From Branchiostoma floridae (Eukaryota > Chordata > Leptocardii > Amphioxiformes > Branchiostomatidae): a stretch of 64,000 bases of DNA. The notes under the pieces were generated by a model. It saw only the letters and a program-made list of their open reading frames with translations, did not search any database and was not told the origin of the DNA. This document shows positions 12,701 through 24,700 of this stretch, piece after piece. The stretch spans positions 10,328,206 to 10,392,205 of the forward strand of contig NC_049985.1 in the NCBI RefSeq assembly GCF_000003815.2, read 5' to 3'. Made by a program: the position numbers and the translations under genes. The stretch's first letter is position 1; each line of letters begins with the position of its first letter.

Positions 12701-15700
12701 CATGTCTCTGGATGAAAAGGTTAAGAGTTCAAATCGCAGCTATTGCTCAACCCATTCACATATTACCAATAAGGGTTGCTGTCCTCAGCATAGGATACCA
12801 AGCCATGGACCGATGTCCATTGTGATTTTTGCAAAGAGCTGGGAGAATCTTACCCTGATACATTGAACCTGTTGAAAATTGGCTTTTGAGTTAGGCAGTT
12901 AACCAAATTCAGATACAAAACACTTTTTTTTTACCTATGTTACAAGTTTGCCTGAATCAAGATTAATATTTTGATTATTTTTTCCATGTACCCTTTCAGC
13001 AATGAGGCTGTTTGCGCTGAACTGGTCCCTGCAGCCGGACACCCAGCTGGTGAACCCCGTGAACGGTATGGACCACACAGAAGACCCCAAGCCACTCTTC
13101 ACACCAGGGACGGGTAGGGGTCTTGATTAGCATTCAGGGCAGAAAATACCTTTTTTTTTCTCCGTCCAATGCAAAACGGGAAAAAGAGGCCAGCATTCAG
13201 GGCAGGAATTTCTTCTTTTTTTTTTATCTGAATTTACCAGGAAATACCTGTGTCATTTCTAATGAAACAAATTAAATGAAGGAAGTTTTTTTTGGTTCTC
13301 CCATATTCCCAGAGAGATGGTTAGAATCATCTTGAATGGATTGGAAGGAATTGGCTTGTGAAACCAATTACATCATGTGAACAAGATTGCCCGCCCAAAA
13401 CTCATGGGACTCACTTGAAAGTATCTAGATTCTAGCTCTGAGCAGAAAGTCTATTAGAATATGTATTAAACTTGACAGGATTTGAAGAGCACAAACCTTT
13501 GCCAAGGCTGCATTAGCCAGCAAGGAATTTTTCAAAAATTTGTATCACTTAAGCCAAGGCACTCCCACGAAACATGTCAAATTTATCTCGATCTCTGAGT
13601 TATACTGTTAACAAATTGACCAACCAACCCTCAGCTTTCATAAAGAAGCATTCTCCTCGGAGGAAAAAGCAGAAAAAAATCCTTAATTTGTTGCAGCAGT
13701 GTTCTTTTTTTTTTCAATTTGTGTAAGAGCAGATTTCTTCAAATCCATCCCAACCTCTGTGTGCTTTTAACAAACAGGTGGCCTTGAGACTGTCCTTGGT
13801 GCTGATTGGCTAGTTATCATTTGATTGGGTTCATTTTTCTGCCATGCGTTGACAATTATCGTTAGATTTACCATCAAATTTCCATCAGCTGTACTAAGTA
13901 GACACTGACGGGCATGACCGATTTTATTTGTCAGGCACTGGATTGATACCGACGAGACAGCCAAACTTGAATACGCTACCGGAGGACGTGATTACGGGGC
14001 TGGTCCCCGTGGGGGGTAACGTGGAAGAGACGGTGCCGCCGTTTGCGTTCTGGCGGTCGCAACTGTACCTCAGGCAGCCCAGATACATCATGTATAATGT
14101 GTCCATGTCTTCCGATGCAAAGCTGGGCATCTACGCTCGCAAGGATTCGCTCCCCACCCACACCCAGGTAATGCACTGACTCTAATACTAATAAACCCTC
14201 CTATAAATTTCAAGCAACGTACATGTACCTTCCCTTCAACACACAGAGAAATGCTTTGTAAGAAATAATACCTGGTCGTATATTTTTACCTAAAAGAACA
14301 ATAATAGCTCAGTGTACTGTATTTACCTCACTGTTTGTATCTTTATGATATATTTCTTTAACTTGCTGTTACAATGACGTGCTTAGACTAGGTCATTGAC
14401 GATTCAATGAAGAACCTTCATTAATATGTTTTTTACAATTTCCCTACCTTTAGTTTGACTTTGCTGAGATGATGGATGGCAGTCACATCGTTGTGCCTTC
14501 TGGTCGCCGGCGCCGCGCATCAGAGGTCAGGCGACAGAGCGGGTTTGTGCAGTACATGGGAGCCGGACAGTGGCACATGGCTGTGTTTAATGATGGGCCA
14601 CAGCCTCAGAAGGTGTGTATGTTTACCTGTATTGGTCAATTTAGTATAGCATACCTCTACCCAAACTTTGTTTTAAAACTTCTGAGCTTGTATGAAAAAA
14701 TAGTTTATCTATCAGTTTTTGGAAGATGAAGTAAGGTATGTACTTGTTGGTGTATCAACAACTAACAAGCTTGTTTGTAATTTTGTACCTGAAGGTCCTG
14801 CTTAACAACAAGATCACCGACAACCCAGCCGAGTGTCCCGCGGAGTGCAATGGCAACGGGGAATGCATCACAGGCATCTGTCAGTGCTACCCTGGCTACA
14901 TGGGCAAGGACTGTGCACATGGTAAGAACAATATAAACAAAGTAGTGCCCTAAGGCTAAAACAAAAACGTGTTTATTGAAATTGTACTGAACTGGAAGAT
15001 CAACATGAAAACTGAGTCTGAGAGTAAATCTTTACCTTGAATTTGTTAAGATTAGTACTAAATATAGTCAAAGCCAAGTTTTCCTTGCAGTTTAAGCTGG
15101 TGGGTAAACACTGATGCAAGTATCTTATTTAAAGTATCCTTTTTCACCTGGATTTTTTGTTTTGTTCTTTCAGCTGTGTGCCCGGTAATCTGCAGTGGGA
15201 ATGGTCAGTACCATAACGGCCAGTGTGTGTGCACAGCTGGGTATAAGGGACCGGACTGTAACGTGCCTCCAAATCAGTGCCTAGCCCCGGACTGCAGCGG
15301 ACACGGAGACTGCATCGGCGGGCAGTGTCGCTGCCAGCCGGGATGGACGGGAGAAGACTGCAGCAAATGTATGTCCCAGTTCTTCTGTACAAAGTCTATA
15401 CTGAATTATCATATCTTGTTTCTGCATATGTCTGTTACGTCACACTATCAGTGACCTGTACCTAGCCAGTCGAGGCATGAATATATAATAAAGGTCTTCT
15501 ATTACTGAATTATCGACGCTATCTATTGTGTGTATGTCTGAAGTCCTGTTTACTTGGAATTGGGAACAAATGTTTATTGATGTTAAATGTCTCTTCCTAT
15601 TTCTGTGTGCAGTGACCTGTGAGGACCCTGACTGTACGAACCATGGCATCTGCATGGATGGGAAGTGCTTCTGTGAGTCGGGGTGGACGGGAACCAACTG

Positions 15701-18700
15701 TGAGAAGGAAGACAATGTGATCTGCCCGTCAGAGCACTGCTCGGGACACGGCACGTTTGTTGACGATCCTGGCGTGTGTGTCTGTGAGGAGAACTGGACT
15801 GGGCAGGATTGCTCACAAAGTAAGTAGGAACTGCACAAATTTAGATATTGGTAGGATAGAATAGTGCAAGACTTATTGCCCACAGTTCATTTTACGTTAG
15901 CCAGCCTTAACATCATATCATATAAAGCCTGCCATAAGGAGGAAGACATGTATTTGACATGATTTACTGATTTGATTGATTGATTGACATGATCTTTGCC
16001 CCTTCCCAGGTGTGTGTCCTGTGCACTGTGGCCCCCACGGCACCTGTTCTACCGGCAGGTGTGTTTGTGACGAGGGGTGGGGAGGTGAGACCTGTGAGGA
16101 CCAGGCTTGTTTTGCTGACTGCAACAACCATGGGACCTGTGACGATGGCAACTGTGTGTGCGATCAGGGCTGGAACGGGCCCTACTGCGGCTCAGGTAAG
16201 GCCTGTGCACTAATACACCTTTCGAGCAACACCAATTCAATTTGTTGGTTCTTTGACATTTTAAGGTGAAAATTCTGCAAGAGGACAAAAGAAAACAGCA
16301 GGCCGGGAAGAAAACTAGCATTTCTAAACCAGGAAAAGGGCTTTTCCCTCAGACATAGTGTTCATGTGTAAATTCCAAAGTATCAAAGTTTTCATATAGC
16401 CAAGAACCAACGAATTTAATTGCTGTGGCCTCAGGTTATCCAATTTTGGGGATTTAGTTGTGTATTGCTGTGAGTGGGTCAAACTTGTCCATGGAAGAAG
16501 CTTGTCTTGTGAAGCCTAAACAGTGCCACCTTGTCATTCATGTCAGTACTGCAGTTCATTTTGTTGTTGAGTGTTTTCGTTGTGTCCTTTGTTGCCTAGC
16601 CTACTTTTTGTGCACCCACTCCAGAGCTAAATGGCACCTTTTCCGCATGTTTGTCTTCGTCACACAACCTTGCTGTTTGCCTTCCATCCTGTCATGTTCC
16701 CTTTGGTGTCTAACCAAACTGACTTGTAGTCAAACTGTAGTTTTTTGCTCAAGCTTTTAGTCTACACTAGCCTGTTCTGTCTCTCTCCTGTCTTCCATCT
16801 CTGTGGTGTTATCCCTTTTTAGGTCTGTTCTTTCAAGGATTAGTCATCAGACCTTCCAGTAAGTCTGTCCCAGGGATAAAGTAACTCTCAAAGTGTCTGT
16901 CTATATGTTTCTAGATTGTCAGTGTTTGTTTTAATGAGGAGGGTTTCATAGTTTGTGTAATACCTTGATCGTCTTGACTATCCCAATGTTGTCAAACCTT
17001 GTACGTCAGGCAAACGTTGTTTTATACTTGGATGAATTTTCTATTATTGTTTCATGAGACTTAAAAATCTGTGAAAAATTTACAAGATGTTGCTGCAGCT
17101 ACTTTTTTGTCTGCGCAGGGGTATTTGTGTTTTGACTTTACTTAAACAGCTGAAGGTGATTATTTTTCAGTTTTGAACGTATTTTCTTATGATTCCCATT
17201 TGCACTACCTGTACATCCTGCACAATTGCATTCCAATTGAAAGCATTTTTACAACCATAATTTGCTCATGTGATTTAACACAAAGAATCTCTTCAATTTG
17301 TGCTGCTTTCTTGTATGTTCCTCTTTTTAATGCACAAAACATTCTTGTAGCATTAAGTTAAGTGTTGCATGTGCTTCTGTTGATCAGAGGGCTGTCCAGG
17401 CCTGTGTAACAGCCATGGAACGTGCCAGTACAGCGGGGGAGAGTGGCAGTGTGTGTGCCATGACGGGTACCGCGGCCTGGCCTGTGACTTTGCTCTGGAG
17501 ACTGCGTGTAACGACAGACAAGACAACGATGCAGGTTGGTCCCTTTCTGTGCAACACTTTAGATACCAATGTGAGAAGTAAATACATTTTGTATATCAAG
17601 AAAACAAAAGTACCCAAAGGTCCTACATTTTTAGTTTAAGAGACAGTAAAGAAAGAAGATGTTTTGGTCTTAAGCCAAAGATGCAGTCAACATTTACTTT
17701 AGTTCATTATGTTCCTGACTGATATTTTGCAGATGGTTTGGAGGATTGTGAGGACCCAGACTGCTGCTCCAGCCCTGCCTGCCAGAGGCACTACAACTGC
17801 CGCCCCACGCCTGACCCGCAGGAGATCCTCGCTCGCCTGAAGCGAAAGGTCACCCCAGGTGACACGTTCTACGACCGTGTGAAGTTCCTGGTGGAGCCGG
17901 ACAGCATCCAGGCACTCAGCCGGGCGAGGGAGCTTCCGTTTGCAGAAAAGTGAGTTCACATGTACCTTCACAAAACTATATTTATTTGATTTTACTATGA
18001 AAAAAAAGTGTTGCATGCAGGCACACTAACAAGTAACTCTATATACAATGTAGTATAGACAATTTGTATACTGGTATACAAATGGCTCAGTTAGGACATT
18101 TAATGTGTAATTTTTGTTCTTGAAGTTTTTTAACAAGGAAAAATCATCTACAGCAGGCAATATTTTAGACACATTGCATAGCTTTTCATGTCAGTAGTAT
18201 GTACATGTATTAAAGTGTTATAACAAGCATATTTTAATTTTATCTTCTTCAGCTTTGTATCAGTGTTGCGTGGGAAGGTGCTCACAGACGACGGCAGTCC
18301 CCTCATGGGAGCGAACATCACTGTTGTCCGCAACCGCGTCTACGGTTACACCCTCAGTCGCCAGGATGGATGGTAAGTTATAACCATTGCATGATGACAG
18401 TTTGTTTGGCTTTATCTTAAAAATGATAGGAGTTGAATCACCAGTAAAAGCTAGTCTAAGATTGGATTCAGAAGTGTTTGATTTTTTTTCTTCGAAGGTT
18501 TGACATAGTGGTGAATGGCGGAGGCTCCCTCGTGCTGCGTGTGGAGCGCTCACCGTTCCTTGCTGTTCAGAAGATGGTCCACGTTCCCTGGAATGACGTC
18601 ATCGTCATGGAAGACATCACCATGACGACAGGCCTCAGCCCCAGTCGTGACTCACGGTGCGACATCAGCGGTGTCGTGTTACCCAGGCCGCTGGTCCTCC

Positions 18701-21700
18701 CTGCTTGGCCAGGCCGTGATGTCACTCCCTGTGAAGACCAAGGGAACATTGTGCCAGAGATACAGGTGAGAAACACCTAAGACTAACTTTCCCTGTTGTG
18801 CATTTAGGCAGCTACAACATTTAGCCAAAACAATCTGCGCTGCGCTAAGAAATCATAAACAATAAACAATTTGGTATGAGATAGTTGTGTGATGTTGGCA
18901 TGCCACCTAGCAGAACATTCAAAAACTGCAGCTGGATTTTTTTTTAAATGGGTTTAGCATGCAGGAAATGTTCTTTGAAGTGTTTTACAAATTCTGATGT
19001 CGTCAATGTTAGAATTTTTCTCCTTTACTTTCCAGGCCCTGAAGGAGTCAGTGACTCTGACCGGAACCACGGTCCACATGACCCAGCTCAGTAATCGACA
19101 GTCTGGCTACAGGACAGTCATCCATGTGCTGCTGACGCCGCCCACCATCCCTCCGTCCCTGCGCAAGATCCACCTGCGCGTGGCCATCCAGGGACAGGTG
19201 ATGGAGAAGGTGTTCAATGCGGAGCCAAACCTCCTGTACCCGCTGTCGTGGGACAGAACAGACGGGTACGGCCAGCCTGTGTACGGAGTTGCTACAGCAT
19301 GGGGTAAGAACGCTCTCTATGTTCTGTTGTTTGAATCTAACTTACTGGTATGTTAACAAAGTGGTGTGGTCAAAGGACAGAAGAGGTCCACGGTAAACAT
19401 GATAAAAAGCTCCTCAAGTTAAGCTTTTATAATAAAGTTTTGTAAGAATGGCATGACTTGATTCTTAAACTATTGCTTGTCTTTCCACCCACAGTGTCTG
19501 TTGGGTTTGAGTATGCCGGATGTTCGGGCACCCTGTGGGAGAAAGTGGTCAGCCAGGTCAAGGGTTACGACATCACCCCTCCCGAGCTGGCGGGCTGGTC
19601 CCTCAGTCTGCACCATGTGTACGACAGCAAACAAGGTAGGGTAGAATTATACCTTTTCATTGCAAAGACTCATGACTCATGAGGCTTTCAGCATATGATT
19701 AAGTGATGCTCATCTTCAATGTAATTAACTTCATTGTACATCCAGTTTCATGCTGAAATGTTGAAGCTTTCAAACATGGTATTCCCTAGAAATGTGAAAA
19801 GGTCATCAAGATTTTGAGACCATCTTTATCTCATGGCTGTCCTATTTTTGTCCAATTTTAGGCATCGTATACAAGGGCACTGGATCCAACATCTACACAG
19901 CTGACCGACCAGCAATCATCTCCACGGTGATGGGCACGGGGCACCGCCGCGACTCCTCCTGTGCAGGGTGCGAGGGAAAAGCCACGGGCCGCAAACTGTT
20001 GTCACCCATGGCCCTGGCTGCGGGGATAGATGGCAGCATGTATGTTGGAGACTACAACTATGTCCGCCGCATTGACCCAGATGGGAATGTTGTCACCATC
20101 ATGAAGATTAGGTGAGAACTGAGAATCAGAAATTATTTTGGCTACACAGCTTTAGATACTCTGGATTTTAAGTAAATTTCTTGTCCAATTTTGATTTGTT
20201 ATACAATCTTTTGACTACAGGTATACATATATAGTTTCTATACCAGTTGCCATTTGCCTCTAATTCTTTATTTAACACATCTTATCTCTACCTTCTCCTG
20301 CATCAGGTCGGACCCCCCACAGAAGTACTACATGGCAGTGGACCCCACAGAGGGAACCCTGTATGTGTCTGACAGAAGCTCCCACCAGATCTACCGAGCA
20401 CGCTCCCTCACCAACATCCGCAACCCTGACAGGAACATGGAGCTGGTGGCTGGCACTGGTGCACAGTGTCCACCCATGGATGAGGAAAGGTAGGAACCGC
20501 AATTATTGAAATATTTTGATCTGATAGCAAAAAAATAGTTAAACAATTTTGATGCAATTTCCTGAAGTTATCAATTTTTCATTACCCTGGAACTGCTCTT
20601 ATTGGATCATGAATTGTGGTTGAACTAAGTATTTTTTCCTCCTCCAGCAAGTGATGTTACTTTTCCTTGTGTGTACTCTTCATATAATGTGTGAACTTAT
20701 CATCTAGGTGTGGAGATGGCGGCTCGGCCTTGAGAGCAAGGCTCTACAATCCCAAGGGCATCGCCGTGGACAACAAGGGACTTCTGTACTTCCTTGATGG
20801 GACGGCAATCAGGATGATTGACACTGATGGAATCATCCGCACGATCCTGAAGAGCCAGAGCCTTGTGGGGAGCGGCACCCCGCTCCCATGCAAGGGTTCC
20901 ATCCCCCTTGAGCAGGTATGGGCAGAATATCATGATGTTTAGGTCCTAACGTTTTGTTTTTGATAAAAAAGGCAGCATTTCTGATTTGGAGGTTGGTCAT
21001 GTGTAAGAAAGGTTGCTTTAGATTGAGATTGTACACAAAAAGGCTTGATTTTAATGCTTGGCTTTTTGCACAAAATTCAACCATCTTACATTCAAATGTT
21101 ATTGTTTTTTCATATAGGTCCAACTACAGTGGCCCACGGCACTGTCAATCAGCCCAGTAGACAACTCCCTCTACATCCTGGACAGCGCCGTTGTTCTCCG
21201 AGTCTCAAACAGCCGCCATGCATCCATCGTTGCCGGGGTAACAAGCAGCTGTCAGACCCGCCCTGGTCACCACCAGGCGCATCGCAGCCAGACACCGCTC
21301 GAGTCCCCCAGCGTCATTTCTGTCGGTCCTGATGGCACCCTGTACATCGCTGAAACAGACCTGCGCCATATCCACCAGGTGCGGAACATTTTTTGAAAAA
21401 TCTATCTTTACTTAAAACACCATTTTATTACGTACACGAAATATACAGGAAATGTTACATAATTCTTGACAATACTTTCAAAGTAGGAATGATAGATGAT
21501 TTACATTTTTCAGGTCACACAAGATTTGCAGTCATACTTTACAAAGCTGGATAAAGCTAACTGCATCTTGTAAAAGTTACTGTTCAAGTCTCCTACTTAA
21601 CCATGTTTTCACAATATGATCAAACCAGGTGCGGAAGGTGCTGCCTGATGGTTCAATAGTCCTGATGGCAGGAGGGAAGACCGACTGCGACTGCCAGGAC

Positions 21701-24700
21701 GACGACAAATGCAACTGCTATGCTGGAGATGACGGGCAGTCTCTCAGCGCCCTCCTCAACTCTCCCAGTGCACTCGCCGTGACGCCTGACGGAACCTTGA
21801 ACATCGCCGACCAGGGCAACCTCCGCGTACGGACCGTGTCCCGCTTCCTACCCCAGATGACGTCGGATAACGTGTATGAAGTTGCGTCCTCCGACGGGCA
21901 GGAACTGTACATGTTCAACCAGGCTGGTCAGCACCAGTATACAGAAGACCTGGTGACTGGCATCATCACTTATAACTTTACCTACGACCGGCAGGGCCGT
22001 CTGTCTGGAGTGATTGACACTCACGGGAACACGCTTCAGGTAACTTCATTTAAATACATTCTATTGACCTTTATTAAAGCCAACTTCGTTGTAAATATAA
22101 TAAAACAGAAGTGCCAGTTGTTAAAATCAAAAAGGAAAAATATCAAATGGTTTCTTCAGCATTCTCGTTAAGGATGCAACTTTGGTATTTGATATCTGTT
22201 AACACTTTCGAATCTGTTCTTAGCTTTGTAACCCTTACAATTATGTCTAGTATTGTGTGTATGTATTTTGATATAGTTTTTGATTATAGGATTGGTTGCA
22301 ATTTATATAACATTGACAAAATTCCAAATCACAGGTCCACCACGATGCACGCAAGATAATCCTGCTGACCAAGTGGCGGCATGGTCTGGAGATGAGCCTG
22401 GATGAGAAGGGCCGGGTGACCAAGGCGAGCCACACGGACGGCAGGGAGACCAGCTACACCTACTTCAACAGCACAGGGCTCATCACGAGCAGAGAGGACA
22501 GGCTGGGATGGACCAGTTTCTATGAGTAAGTGTCCCTTACTCAGGCCTGTATTCTTAACTGGCTCAATGTGGTATTTTTCCCTCTAATTTATGGTGTCTT
22601 TATGTCATGTTGATTAGACTTCTCCAGTTTCTATCATCATCTCAAATTTGGTCACCAATCTTTTTGCTCCATTCTCAGGATAATTTTATCTGGAACATTT
22701 AGCTATTGAGTTGTTATAAATGATACGTCAATGAAGGTTAAACATCCAAAAAGCAGTTACTCAAGCAACTTGATATGACTTTAGAAACAGTCAAACGTTT
22801 CAGACAACCATCCGGTGTCTTTCATCAGTGACTCTTTTTGGCATATGTTATAAATGATGTTGAATTGTCAGATGAAGTTATTATGATCATTTAGAGTACT
22901 GTCTGGGTTCTCACCAGTATTTTTGTGATAATCTTCATCAGGTACAACAGAAATGGCTGGCTACAGAAGGTGGTGTACCCTACCGGGGAGACGGTGAGGC
23001 TGAGGGGTGGCGGTGGCCGGACCATGGCCATGGTGGACGTCATACAGAAGAGTGGGGACACGCTGACCCTGACTGCTGACCACAGCACGGGGGCACTGGC
23101 AGCCACACAGGGTATGGGATGCTCCAGTTTGGCTTACTGAAATTCTATCTTCCAATGAGAAGAAGGACAGATGATGATAAATCTGAAAAAAATTCCCAGA
23201 ACCCAAACAATACGACTACATCCCTTTACTTCCTTTTTGCTTTTCATCTTTGCTTGTAATTGCACACTTTTGCATGTAGGATTATGAAGAAGCTTCTGAT
23301 AACTTTGGCTCTCTTAAGTCCAAAAGCAGAAACGTGTGCTACATGTACATGATGAATAGAAATATACCACTAAGGCTAGTGCAGCATTGACTGAAGTTAT
23401 TAAGCAGGGCCTGGTTGAACTTTTGTTAAACAGACTTTCCTTTTCCCTCAGGTCTTCTCCACTCCTCATCCACCCGCACCCAGGATGGTTCCACCACCAT
23501 CATGTACCCAGATGGCACTGAGGTCGCCATGGAAACTAGGCCACACCCACTCCTGGGGCCCGACATGCCCGTGCTTGCCAAACGGAAGATCACCATCTCG
23601 CCGGAACTCGTGAACCGCGTGGAGTGGCGGTGGTTCGTCCGTCGACGGGGCGGGAAACGGAATGACAGGAAGGTTTCGATGGTTGGACGACGCATTCGGG
23701 TATGCCAGCATGACACGACTAGTTCTAGATAAACATCACGCCATTCGCATCCACGAATTCAGTTTTTATGACATGTTTACTTTGCTATTTCTTTTGTTTA
23801 TTGTAGAACTTTTTTCACTGTTTAGTTTTTCTATTGTGTTGTTAATGATTTAGTTTCTTTGAGCCTTACGTTTGCTTAGTTTGTCGCACAGTACTAATTT
23901 TTAGTTGATATAATTTGTTTGATTTACTTTTACATAATTTCGTTATTAACCCATCATATGTTAATATCCAATAGGTGGGGGTGTCAAAGACATTTTCTTT
24001 TGCAGGGCAACTCTACCCCTTTGAGCTCAAAGTATGTTATGGTTTGTTTTGCTTGTTTTTTTACAAGTTTGTAGCTGGAGTTAGAAGGCATGCCTTCACT
24101 TTGAAGACCTACTTATTTTCTTTCTTTTATAGTTTAGCTTACACCCTGGTGTAAGCCCCACGACCCCCCCACCAGAAACTCACATACGTACTTAAATTAA
24201 CTCATCTTTTTAATCCTTTTAACCAGCATGACTACATCTTCACTCTGTCTAATTCTTCATCTTCTTTCTTACAGAATAATTGTAACTGGGGGTATTTAAG
24301 CATGCCTATATATGGTGTTAGATGGATGAAGGCATGGATGAATTGTTATGTAATGATATGCACATGATAAATGTATATGTTTGATGCTATGAAAATAAGG
24401 AATGTGCATTTGGTTAAGCTGAATGAACATAACAGGGTCCTAATCTCTACAATGGTGAGGGACTGCATAAGGATAATGCATGGCAAGTATTGTATATGTG
24501 CATGTCATGCTTTTGAAATGCATTTGTATGTATCCATCTATATTATTGTGTTGTGGCCAAAACCCGGAGGTTTTGTTGTGCAATGAAAGCGTGCAAATGT
24601 CATCACGGATTGACCCATGCAGCAGAGCTGTTCTTAACATGCGCAGAATATGCTGATCCACCCCAGACCTAACAAAATAATCATAGGAAACTTAAGGCTC

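Noticed and set aside
12681-12790. Possible second SINE with a B-box-like GAGTTCAAATC
   Set aside because: No matching A box at the right distance and no homopolymer tail.
20112-20306. A 22-nt interval (CTTTAGATACTC... to TTTTAA) as a propeller-site microexon
   Set aside because: 22 nt is not a multiple of three and contains TAG and TAA, so it would break the frame.
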